64,000 nucleotides of DNA from Bilabrum cf. latius (lineage: Eukaryota > Bigyra: Bicosoecida > Bigyra > Bicosoecida), in the NCBI GenBank assembly GCA_965178125.1, contig OZ237757.1:248001-312000 (forward strand). Reading direction: 5' to 3'. Shown here in pieces: positions 44,517 through 56,400 of the stretch. The first letter of the stretch is position 1; every line of letters begins with the position of its first letter. The notes beneath the pieces were generated by a model. That model worked only from the letters and a program-made list of their open reading frames with translations, searched no databases and was not told the origin of the DNA. The position numbers and the translations under genes were made by a program.

Positions 44517-47065
44517 ATGTCGAAGTCAAGAGTATCGACTGCCTCTGAGAAGGCAGGTTATCTAACCAGAATTACTGATGGATCCAAGCAAGAACGGACT
44601 TTTGTCGTGAGTAGGCCCTGGCGCACTTATGTAGCTGCCGATCGTTGCCGGGTTTGAGTGGCTGCGATGGATTGTGCGCTCCTTTGCCACCTCGGGGCGC
44701 TCCGTGAATTGGGCTTAATCTCCCAAAGAACGGATAATGACTGCATGGATCGTAGCAGTGGCATTTTGAAAGGGTTGCCTGCATTCGTGGTGAAACGGCC
44801 ATTTGGGATTTGTTGCCAACTGCTGTATGGGGCTCGGCATACTGCTGGGGGGCTCAAAATGGTTGACATCATGCATACCACCCTCACGTGCTGGTGCGTA
44901 TCCAGCTGCGCCGCAGCCCGGCGGTTCCCTGAACCTGTGGCGTCCCAGGATTGCCCCACAAGTGGGCTGTGCCGCTTGTATAGCCTACGCGCCATGTCGT
45001 TTTGGAGCTCCTGCCCACTTTGATGATCTTGTCGCATCTTATCGTTTTTGTGTGTGAACTATGTGTGCGCGTACAACTCCTGTGCGAGAAACCTGTCCAA
45101 CATTTCCGCTCATCGCAGCACTTGCGAAACTACGCACTGAATTTGTACAAGGATAAGAACATCAAGGAAAACCCCGCGCTCCTCAAGCTCGACACGCGAA
45201 GAGCGGAGGTGGTCCCGCTGGAGCCGTCGGTGTACCAGCGGCGGAACGGTTTCCGTGTGCGAGCACAGCCAGCCTCCAGCTCCCGCGCTGGAGCCTCGGC
45301 AGGCTCCTCCTCCGGAGACGTGGTCGAGCTAGATTTCATTGCAGAGTCCAGGGACGACGCCGAGGCATGGCTCATGTACCTGAGCGCCGCAGCGGTGCCA
45401 AACACGTGGCCGGGGGGCATGGGCCTGGACAAGCGACCCAAGCCCTTCCTCTTCAGCAGGGTAGAGAACGGTGCGGCGAGGGACGCCATCCACAAGATGA
45501 GGGACGACAAAATCAGCCGAGCGGAAGCGGCCGAGCTCAGGGAAAAATGCGAGAAGCTCGAGTCGCCGGTGAAGAGGCTGCCATTGCTCAAAGGCCTCCC
45601 CGTCTGGCAGCAGAGGGGCATGCTGCTGCAGAAGCTGAGGCTGTGCTCGGTGGTATTTGATATTCCGGATACGGCAGCGCCGCCGTCGGCGGGAGGAGGA
45701 GACGCGCCCGAGCTGGCCGCCGCCGCCTCTGCTGCCGCCGCCGCTGCTTCCTCCGGTGCCGGGGGCCTCCTGGCCACCGCCCCCGGCGCGGCGCACGCAG
45801 GCGGCCTGGTGACACGCACCTCCCTCGAGATGCGGGACATGAAGAGGCAGACCCTTCTGGAGCTGGTGGACTACTGCGACACCGCCACCAAGGCTTTCAG
45901 CGAGTACCGCGTGCTGGATGACACCTTTGCCATGATCCGATGCAACCTCTTCAGGGCATTGCCCACGGCCCCCGAGCCCTCGGGCGACCCCGACGAGGAG
46001 GAGGAGCCCTTTATGGACCCCCAGTGGCCCCACCTGGCAGTGGTGTACGAGCTGCTCCTGCACCTCGTGTCTCTGGACCACATTGACAACGCGATGAAGA
46101 AGAAGGTGATCGACCCTTCGTTCGTTAGGCAGCTCCTGCAGCTCTTCAACAGCGAGGATATGCGTGAGAGGGACTACCTCAAGACGATCACGCACAGGAT
46201 CTACAGCAAGCTCACGCAGAGGCGGGCGCTCATCCGCCGGGTCATCTGCAACATCTTCTTCGAGTTCGTCTACGAGAGCCAGGTGCACAACGGCGTGGCC
46301 GAGATGCTTGAAATCCTCGCCTCGATCATCAACGGGTTCGCCGTGCCGATCAAAGACGAGCACAAGGTGATGCTCTCGAGGGCTCTGCTCCCCCTGCACA
46401 AGCCTCCTGGGGTCATGGCGTACCACCCTCAGCTTTCCTACTGCATGGCGCTGTACGTGGCCAAAGACCACGCGCTGACTCGGCAGATCGTCCCGGGGCT
46501 GCTGCGGTACTGGCCCTTCGGTAGCAGCAACAAGCAGATCATGTTTCTGAACGAGCTGGACGACGTGTTCGAGTACGTGCAGGAGGACGACATGGAGCAC
46601 TTCAGGAGACCGCTGGCGCTGAGGCTCTCTAAGGCGCTGGGAGGCCTGCACTTTTAGGTGGCGGAGCGGACGCTGTGCCTGTGGCACTCTGCCCGGTTTG
46701 CTGCGCTCACCCTGGAGCACGCGCCCACGAGGCACGAGCTGCTCCCCGTGATCTACCCCGCTCTGCACCGCAACGCGAAGCACCACTGGCACGAGGCCGT
46801 GCGAACGCTCTCGGCTCACATTCTCGAGCAGTACAGCGAGACGGACCCCGAGCTCTACCAGCAGTGCATGCACGCGAACGAGGGGGACGACGGCCTGGAT
46901 GACGAGACGGGGGGGCTCGGGGCCATCGATAGGGGCCCGGCGCAGGAGGAGCGAGAGAGGTTGCTACGGGATAGGAGCAATCTTGCGGACGGGTTGGATG
47001 GAAGCGCAGCGGCGGATCCGGGAGTTGCAGCTGGCTAGGACGGTGGCGGCGGGGCGTACTCGTGA
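44517..47065 (+). CDS. PH domain fused to PP2A regulatory B56 (B') subunit
   Basis: Exons 44517-44606 and 45119-47065 encode 678 residues and stop at TGA. Residues ~10-125 form a PH domain split by the intron (AGYLTRITDGSKQERTFV then LRNYALNLYKDKN, ending in helix DAEAWLMYLSA). A B56 HEAT-like superhelix follows (~180-600): VKRLPLLKGLPVWQQ, PQWPHLAVVYELLL, FNSEDMRERDYLKTITHRIY, IINGFAVPIKDEHK, YHPQLSYC, then VAERTLCLW and NAKHHWHEAV. B56 subunits bind the PP2A A/C core and recruit LxxIxE-motif substrates; the PH domain would add membrane or lipid targeting. TAG 46655-46657 is residue 543 and replaces the near-invariant Gln of HFQVAER. A second TAG is at 47036-47038. A PH-B56 fusion is not the usual architecture. 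Confidence 0.92.
44607..45118 (+). other. Intron 1 of the PH-B56 gene (512 nt)
   Basis: Donor GTGAGTAG, acceptor CTCATCGCAG, phase 0. Joining at V30 rebuilds strands 2-3 of the PH domain. Confidence 0.88.
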
Positions 47066-47455
47066 ACGTTATCATCAATCTGACGATTTTTCTTCCATCG
47101 AACAGCTTTCCTTCTGGTCAGGATAGGTGGAATCATCGTATTGCTTGCATACAAACTAGGGGAAATGGCTTTGACTGCTAGCCACGCCAACCTTGATGCA
47201 GCACCAGCCACACTTCACTCGCTTTCCGTGGCTGTAAAACCAACTCGTCACATCATCACGGGTGCGATGTTTGTCCGAGCGACTTGGTCGCACGAAAAGC
47301 CAAACGAGCAGATCTTGAAATCTGCACTCGCCCTGGGTTGTTCGCTGTCTTCTTGACGCCGACCCAGCCATTTCATTGTACAATCTACGGATTTGTGCGA
47401 TTGAGCCGTAGTTTTATACGGTTGAATCATTATTTCAGTCTTCAACTCGTGGAGA
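47066..47455. other. Intergenic region upstream of the fibrocystin-like gene
   Basis: 390 bp between the PH-B56 stop and the ATG at 47456. No supportable coding frame. AT-rich stretch TAGTTTTATACGGTTGAATC near 47410-47430 could serve as a core promoter. Confidence 0.5.
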
Positions 47456-50400
47456 ATGTTCGGACAATCCCATCTTGTCGTCGTTCTGGCACTTATTTTC
47501 GTGAAAGGTGCCTCGTCCGCGCCAGTAGTTCAAAGAGTAGTGCCAACAGAAGGGTCTCTGCTCGGTGGGACCTTGCTGTCAATCTATGGACAGGGTGAGG
47601 CACACTCGTTGGCACGAGTGTTTTATTCGCTTGTACAACTGAGTCCGTCGCACATGTGCTTATGTTGCGGATCACACGCTAGTGCTTTCGACTTTATAAG
47701 AAACCAGTTTTCTTCTCGGGTGTGAATGATGCGTTTCGAATGCTTCAGTGGAGTTTTGTTGGACAGAAGCACGGGATGGCGCCCCGACTTGCAATGCTTG
47801 CCAAGTTGTATTTCAGTCATAAACATGGAATTCGAAGCACACTTCTGTATTTGATAGATTCATATGAATGTAGTAGGCGAATGTTTGTGAATTTTGTTCG
47901 CGTTCGGTGAGTGCTATGCCATTGACTCGCGTTTGCTTTTATTTTCCGCCTCTCTGCAGAGATTCCCTCACCATTCGAGGCTACCCTTTCCGTCGAGTTG
48001 GCTTGGGATACCGCCCAAGTGCAATGCATAGTAAATTCATGGCTAGCTGCGGATGAGCTTATCCAGTGCATCATTGATGCTGCGGCAATGGAGCAATTGC
48101 ACCACTTTGGTCTCGGCCCCTCTGACGGCTGGGCGACGCTGGCCGTGAAAGCAAACGGCGTCCCTATCAGGACCGCATCGCCCGGCGTCAACTTGCGTTT
48201 CCGGTTTCTTTCATCTAGGACTCCTTCCTTGTCCAGCCTGATGCCTCGAGAAGCCGCTGCGGGTGCGACGCTCACCATCCGTGGCGATCTTCGGACGCGC
48301 GATCCCAACCAGATCCGCGTGACCCTGGGCCAGAACGCGACGTGCGGGTTCGCGGGTGACGCTGCAACAGAGCAGCTGTCTTCTTCTTCCAGCATGCAGT
48401 GCTCCACTCGAGGAGTCGTGGCGGGAGGCCTCAATGCGACAGTCGACGTGTCTGGTGAGTTTGGGAGAGCGTCCACGAGCCCTTCCAGCAGGAGGGTCAA
48501 CCACAGGGCGGAGCTTCAGCACGTCGAGCTGGTGCCCACAGTGACCTCGGTGGTGCCTAGGAGCGCGTCGGAGGGCGGAGGGCAGATCATCACCGTGACC
48601 GGGACTGGGTTTGCCCCCCGCGTCGACGATAATTCCGTCATGGTGGGAAGTCGCAAGTGCACCGTCCTGGCCGCGCAGTGGGACACGTTGCAGTGCGTGA
48701 TGGATTCGGTACAGGTCAGTGGTAGTGCCACCCCGTCTGCAAACCTCTCGGTTCCGCAATTTGCGCGTGGATCGCGCGGCGCCCTCGTCCAGGCATGGAC
48801 AGCCGGCTCGCTGCCAGCAGGCGCCCTCGACTCGGCGGAGGCGTTCGCGAGCCACACTGAGCGGGAGGCGGCGGCCGAGGCAGCAGCTGCGCTTCGCGGC
48901 GACGCGACCGACTCTGGCTTCATGGCCCCAGACACGAGTGGGGTCGCGCACAGCCTGCGGTATCCCGGGGACCCCAGCCTGCAGCAGAGCGGGCTGCCCG
49001 CGCCCCCACCCCCCCAGGGAACAAGTGCCGTCAGGGTGGCGGCCCTGTTCAGCCCTCCCATTGACGGGCCGTACACCTTCTACGTGGCGGGCAGCCCCTC
49101 GGCAGCCCTCTACGTGGACCCTGTGGGATACGGGGCACCCAGTCAGGCTGACGGGCCCGAGCCAACGGTGACTCGCCCACCACTCGACGCCGGTGCTTCG
49201 CCCCGCGACGCAGAAGTGCGATCGGCAGCGGCCAGCGTGGATGATAGCTTCCTTGGTCTTTACTAGGAATCTGCGTCGGGTTCCAGCGGCCTTGGCCGCG
49301 GCCTTGTGCGTGTCGCGACCGCAGCCGGTTCTTCTGGCCCATCTGATTTCGAGTCAGATCCGTCGGTGCAGGAGTCTCCCAGGCTGCTGCTGCGGAGCGG
49401 GAGGGTCTACTGGATCGAAGCAGTCGCGGTGCATCCGCCTGGTACATCTTTGTCTGGCACACCGTTCGTCTCTGTTGGCGTGAAGGTCGACTCGCGGTAC
49501 ACCGCCTCTCAGCTTGCTGATGCGCAGGACGAGGTGCAGGAGCTTGCGATTGAGAGCGACGCTGGGCAGGAGATCCACGAGGTCGCGCTGTCTCGCACGC
49601 TCTCGTCTGTTCCCTAGCGTGGCCCTGAGACCGCGGGCGAGGGAGTCGAGCCGCAGGCTGGCTTCCAGGTCACGCTGCGGCCCACGCGGCCCCCGCCTCC
49701 GGTCCCCGGGGCGCCCGAGGCCACCGACGATGAGGCTCCTGCGCCCACAATCCCTGAGGCCAAGGCCACCAGAGTGCTTCCGATCACCGCGAGTGCCGAG
49801 CAGGTCAGGCAGGCCGTCGTAGAAGATATCTTCGCCGGTCGCTGCGAGGGCGCCTCGGGTGCCGACAGTAGGGGGGAGGCTCTGTGGGAGCGGGACAGCT
49901 TCGAGGGCAGCGAGTCCGCGTGGGGAACATTTGCCGACCGGCATGGGCAGGCGGGCGAAGCAGCTGGTGCGCCCAGCAAGGTAGAGGGCGATGCTTTCTG
50001 TGGGCGAGCCGCGCTTCGTGTTCCTCGAGGCGCGGCGGCGCTGAATTTCCTCGGGTCCGCTGGCATCGAGTCGGAGCAGAGCTCCGACGGGTACGACGTG
50101 CGGGAGTACCCCGAGCTCTGCATGGCCTGGGCCGTGCCTGCCGGCCTGCAGTCAAATATCCACCTTCGGATCAGGGAGGTGGGCTGGCGGTCTATCCAGT
50201 TTACGATCGACGAGGAGGGCCTGCCCCTGGCAACTCCGTACGGATTTGCCGGCAACTGGCGAGTCGGGTCTAGACAGGACGGTGCGTGGCACCATGACTG
50301 CATCGACACACGAGAGATGTTTGCTGCCGCTCGGGTGCCGTTCTCCGTGTCAAGCGACGACGATGCTGGCAGCGGGGGTGTCCAGTCGACTTGGTACATT

Positions 50401-53400
50401 GACGGCATCGCCTTTGAGGTGGCCGGGGCTGGCTAGGGTGTTGAGGGCGACGACCCGCTTGCCCAATCCTTCGCTCTCCTGGACGAAATATCGGTGGCTG
50501 AGAACACGCGCGCGGTGAGGCAGACGGGCGATGAGAGGTCGTGGCGCCGTGCCATGCACCACCTGGACGTGATCGACGTGGACGGGGTGCAGGTCACTGC
50601 AGATCGGTGGGACGGCGCTGACCAGGACGATGACCCCGAGGCCATGGACGAGTTTCTGCTGGCATCAGAGGACGAGGACGAGGACGTGTTCGAAGATTTC
50701 CCCGCTCGGGCAGCCTGGTCCATCCGCATACCTACCATCGACTGCGCTCACCTCCCGAACCTGCCTGTCTTCGGAATCAAAACCGTCAATCTAGAGCCTC
50801 GCGAAGACATGGAGGAGCGGCAGGAGCAAATGGAAACAAGAACCGATGTGGATGGCAGACGATGGACCGAGCACGGTACTTCATCCAGGCGAGTGTCGGC
50901 CGTGCCCCGTGCACTAGGCGGGTCTCTGGAAATGGCCCTGATGGGCAGCGCATGGAGTAGCGTACCAGGAGACGCGACTTCCGACCAACTCGCGACTGCG
51001 ATCGAAGCTCTCCGCACCGCGGGCAGCAGCGTTGACGTGTCTCTGCCCAGCGAGGACGAAGGGTCCTGCTTCCGCAGGCGTTTCAGAGTCACCTTCACCC
51101 ATCGCCCTGGCGACGCCGACTTGCCCAGCCTTGACTCCTCCGGCCTGCGTGGTCAGAATCCCCGCGTGTCTGTTCGCGAGATCGTCCGAGGTGGTCTCAA
51201 CCTCCGACCGGTGCCCGGTGGTTTCCTCGCAGCTCCGATCCTGCAGCTCCCCAGGCAGCACCTGCAGATGAGCTCGCTGGCAGCTGCTGGTGCCACTGTA
51301 CTGCCAGAGATACGAGCGCCGATCACGGTCAGCGTGCGGGGGGATTCGGGCGTGGTGTCGGCCGCCTGCATCGATGGAGGGGACGGCGACCACGCATCCT
51401 TGACGGCAGGGACCGGTTGCGTGCACGTGACGAGCCTCAACACGAGCCCGGTGGTGACTGGCATCAGCCCATCGAGCGGGGCGGACGGACAGCTCATCAC
51501 GGTAACGGGCAGCCGTCTGGACGCTGTCCGTGACACCGTGCCAGTGCTTCAAGAGGAATCTTACGAGCAGTCCTTCCTGACTGAAATCGTCGATGGCGGT
51601 GAGTCTAGCGGTAACGGTGATAGCGCGCACCTTTCGTGCTCTGGCGCTTCGCACGATGGGTCCTCGCACTCGGTTGTCGTGGGCCACCATGCGTGCGTGG
51701 TGGAGGCCATCGCTCCAAGCTAGATTATCTGCCGGCTCAACGTGTCTTGCCCAGTGTCCGCCGGCTGGCTTGACGGCGTCCGTCCTGGAGAACATCATGT
51801 AACGATGGGTTCCAATGCGACCGTGGCGCCTGGCACGGTGCGTGTCTACGTGCCTGGCCGCGGATGGGCAGTGCCACAGGCAGGTGGCGCCCACGGCTCC
51901 ATGCCTGCCTTCACTGTCGGTGTAGAGTTCCACTCCGTGTCTCCGACGGCGGGAACATCATCTGGCGGTGCCATTCTAACCCTTTCTGGCTCTGGGTTCC
52001 CAGCTCATGAGCAGAGGGATGCTGTTCGTGTCGTGCTCAGCTGTGCGGTGGCCGGTGGCGCGTCGAGGTCCGAGGACCTGGTTTGCCCCGTGCTGTCCTC
52101 GAGGTACGGTGAGGTGACCTGTAGCGTGCCCAGTCTCGGGGATTTCGTGCCTCATGGAGAGAACAGGACGTGTGACGTGCAGCTTGAGATACTGTCGACC
52201 AGTGGCACCACGACGGCCAGCGCGGCCGTGGCGCAGGGATTCAGGTACGAAGGCGGCTCGCTCCCGCGCGTGTTCTCCGTTTCGCCTTCTACGATGTCTG
52301 CTCTCGGTGGAATTGAAATGAAGGTCACGGGGTCTGGTCTCCTGACCCCTGCCACCCGCGCTCTCATTCCATCAGGAGGCGTCGTCACGGAGGCCGATCG
52401 CAGGGCTGTGGCCGAGGCAGCAGCCGCGGATGCGGTGGTCATGGTGGGCGGGTCAACAGAGTGCGTCATTACCGGGGCGGAATACCAAGCAGCGGCACAG
52501 GCAGGGCAACAAGGAACCGACGCAATTTTGTGCAGATCTCCGAAGCACCTACCCGAGCAGCAGGTTGAAGTGGCAGTGCTTGTGACCGGCGTGGGTACCG
52601 CCGTTCCTGTCGGTGCCGCTGGACCCACTGCCCGCTCTGCTGTTGATTTTGAGCTTGCTGTGTCTGCGATTGAAGCTCCGGAGGGCGGCCTTTTTGGCGG
52701 GGGGCCTGTCACGATCACGGGAGAAGGCCTGGACGTGGACACTGGGAGCGCTCAGCGCAGGGCGGCGGTGGATGAGTACGGGAACGAGGTGAGCAGCGGT
52801 GCGCCACTCGATCTCAGGGTTCAGGTACGGATCCAATAGGCTGACGTCAGCTCTAAGTCACCGTCCGGGTCATCGATGGGTTCGTACGTCGGGCGCCGTG
52901 CCTCTCTCCCGCGCGTTGACAGCGGCTGGCAGGACTGCTCCATTGTGTCGCAGGGGCCTACTGGAGTGCAGGCGTCCTTGCCCGACATGACCCCGCATCT
53001 ACCTTCCTTCAAAGCGGTGGCATCCTCCACTGATCCGGTGGGGTACTGGACGCTGGATGCGTCCGATGTCGGTGCTCTGGTATCGACTCCTGCCGTGCAA
53101 GGGGTCAGCGCGAGCACGCTCGCCCTCGGAGTCGCGATGAACCGCGGGCGGCTCGGCGGCATCGCGAACGGTAGACTGGCACTCCGCCGGGGTTCCGATG
53201 GCATAGGTGCTCGCGCCGCTGTGGAAGGCTTTGTTCCCTCAGGGAACAACTCGGCCGTGCAGTTCCAAGTGCCCTCAGCGCCAGTGGATGGAGCCAGCGG
53301 GAGCCCGGGGGAAGACGTCCGTGGCGTGATGAAGGTATCTCATCTGAGTGGACTCAACTCAGAGTCATTTTCGTTCGGACTGCTGATCAAAGAGCTGCAG

Positions 53401-56400
53401 CTGGACGATGGAGACGTTGAACTTGTTCGGTCAGGAGGCGAGGACAACTCGGGCCCGCAGGGCAGTGCAGGGTCTCGGAAAATGCGCGGATTCGTGATCC
53501 GTCTGAACCGATGCGGTTTCTTCGACTTTTTGGTCGCGACAGGCGATGTACCTTCTCGCAGCCTAGATGCTACCATCGACTGTGACCAGTCGCTCAGCGT
53601 TCGCCGTGCTGCCTTGCTGTAGGCAGGATACAGTGCTGTGTTCGGCGGCTCTGAACTCCTTGGTAGCTGGACCTCACTGATCGCCACCTACGATGGTGAC
53701 ACGGGTGAGCAGCGCCTGTACATTGATGGGCAAATGGACACATCAACTGACGGTCTAGGCTCGGCGATGGCACCTTCATTTCTGCCTAACGCTCGTGGGG
53801 GCGTGTCGGGCCCCATGTAGGGAGCGCTTCAGGTCGGTGCGATCTACCTCGAGACACACAGGCGGGTTGAGATCGTGCTCGACGAGGTACTCATGTGGGA
53901 CTACGCGGTTGATGCGGAGGCTGTTGCCACGCTGGCGAGTTTCGGAGGGTCGGCGCTTGACGTGCAAATGCGGGTCATTGCTGGCCGCCCGCCCGTGGCA
54001 GGAACCGGGGACCCATCTAACGATGACGACACGATCTAGGCAGATTGTGGGGTTACCCTTGGCCAGCACGCTGGCTGCAAGCTTCGTATGTCGTACAGTG
54101 CGACTCCATACCTAACAAGCACCTCTCCTTCGTCTGGCCCGCCCAAGGTATCTATTGTCATCCACGGCAGCAAGCTGCAGGCTGCGTAGGGTTACGACAC
54201 TGACGTGTCTGTCGGCGAGGTGGCATGCCATGTGACGTAGGTATGGACAAGTGGCGATCGCTTGCGGTGTGAAATACAGCAAGGAAATCCCGGGCTAGCT
54301 CCCGTGAAGGTTACAATCGGTGGGAGGGGTACAGCTGTGGCGACACACGCAGTCGGCGCAGCGGCTGAGGCAGGCATATTCGACTCTTCTACTGCTTCCA
54401 TTGGGGCTGATACATCTATACCGCGCTTTTTCTTCGAGCGCAAGATGGTTGTGGAATCGGTTTCTCCTTCCGCGGGTTCGCTGGAGGGAGGCACGCGGGT
54501 GACAATACTAGGCAAGGGTTTCGGCTGGACCCCGGAGTTGCTGCGCGTGCTCCTGCCCGGAGGTGTGCCGTGCGACGTGGATTTGCATGCTACGAGTGCT
54601 TTGTTGCCGAGCAGCATTGTCTGCGTGTCGGGCCGCAGCACGAGCAACCCTATCCTACCTTCTGACCACCCGCTTCGGCGGCAGTACAGCGGCCAATGGT
54701 CTGCGACGGGCTCTTTTGGGCAGCAAAACGAGTTACGATCTGGTGACGTGGAGGTTCTGTGGTGGTAGATGGACCCAGCCGCGCGTGCCGCTTCACTGGC
54801 ATCGGCGGAGACCACCAGGCGGCAGGAAGCTATGGCCAACGATCCGGCATCCTCTGCCTCGAACGGCCTTGATGTGCTACCGGCTGACCCAGTGGACTAC
54901 TGGCCGACAGCTGGAGCCAGGTCGTCTTCAAAGTGCGGCGATCTTGGCGAAGATCCGTGCACGTTCGCTTTTGACACTGCATACACACCCGGCATATCGG
55001 CCTTATCTCCCACGCAGGGTGCGCATGCTGTGAACGTAACCATATCCGGCACTCGATTCACTCGCTCTGGCATCTAGAGCACTGTTGCCGACGATGTGAC
55101 TGTGTATGTTGGCAGCGAAGAGCGCGATAGCACGGCCCACCAGTGCGTATTGCACCCCAGCCTCGCCACCCATACTTCCATCACTTGCTCGATGCCCGCC
55201 GACGCGGGTTCCAGAACGCTGTCGCTGCACGTGGGTGGTACGGCAAACCTCGGGTGGGCCATGCCGCTTGCTTCGATGGATCGTAAGCTGCCGAAGTACG
55301 TGTACGCTGCCAGCATCGACAGCTTCGAGCCCTCCTCCTTGTCTTTTGCGGGTGGCGACGAGATCGTGGTGAGGGGCTCTGGTCTGCTCGGAGGCAACGG
55401 TGACATGCTTGACGTGCATGTGGGAGGTAAGTCTTTGCCGTGCCCCATCGACAAGTCGCGTTCAAGCAGCACCGTGCTCGTGTGCAAGGCCCCAGCAGCT
55501 CCCGAGCAGGATTTCTCTGCGATCGGGGCCACGGTCTCGAGGACTTTCCCGGCTGCTGGCTGGAGCAGCGCTGTGATCTCGACTGGAGGCTCGCGCAGCG
55601 TGCGTCAAGGTACCTGGGAGTCCACGACCGGCCCGCACGGATCTATCCGGAGGACCGCGTCCGGTCGCACCACGGCAGACTCCTCCGAGGCGACCCCGAT
55701 CGAATCAGACGCTTTTTGCAGCCAGTTGCAGGCGGTGTGGAGAAGTGCCGCTGATGCTGCGGATGGTAACATCCCAGCATCTCCTGTTCCACTGGCAGGT
55801 CTGGTGGCGCGCGACCTGATCAGTCAGCTACCCGTTGCGCTCTCCCCAACTGCCACTACACAGTCTGTAGATGTCGACGTCTCCGTATCCCTCCGCAAGA
55901 TTGGCTCGATTGGGCCCTGGGCCAGCCCTGCTCTCACCAACGACGTTGTCAGCGCATTTGGTGCGGTGCTTGGGTGGTCAGGCAGCCGGAACTACCTTGC
56001 CATCCTTGCAGCAAGCAGTGCGACAAGGTGGAACAGCACCCGCCATCCGGATGGAGCCGGCATTCCGGCCGGCTGCATGGCCGTGATTCGTGCACAGGGA
56101 AGCACACCAGAGCTGCTGGCTTTCCGCAGCGTGTCAAGAGAGCACGACTCGCCATCCATCGTCCGTCGGCTGATAGACAGCCCCGACTACAGCGGAACTG
56201 AGGGTCATCTCAGGGTTGTCCACGCAGCCGGTCGCCTTCGTGCGGCACTCGATGGTGAGCCGTTCATCCAGGACGCGGCCACGCAGGTGGTGGCCACATC
56301 CCAGGCGCAGCACGCATTTGCTGGTGCGAGTGCGACCCCCGGCGCGATCCTCACTGGGCTGTCAGCCTCGACGACCGGCAGGGTCGGTCTGATCGCTGCT

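Noticed and set aside
45329-46873. Minus-strand open frame of 514 codons opposite PH-B56
   Set aside because: Arg/His/Leu/Val-rich antisense shadow; the plus strand aligns to B56 along its length.
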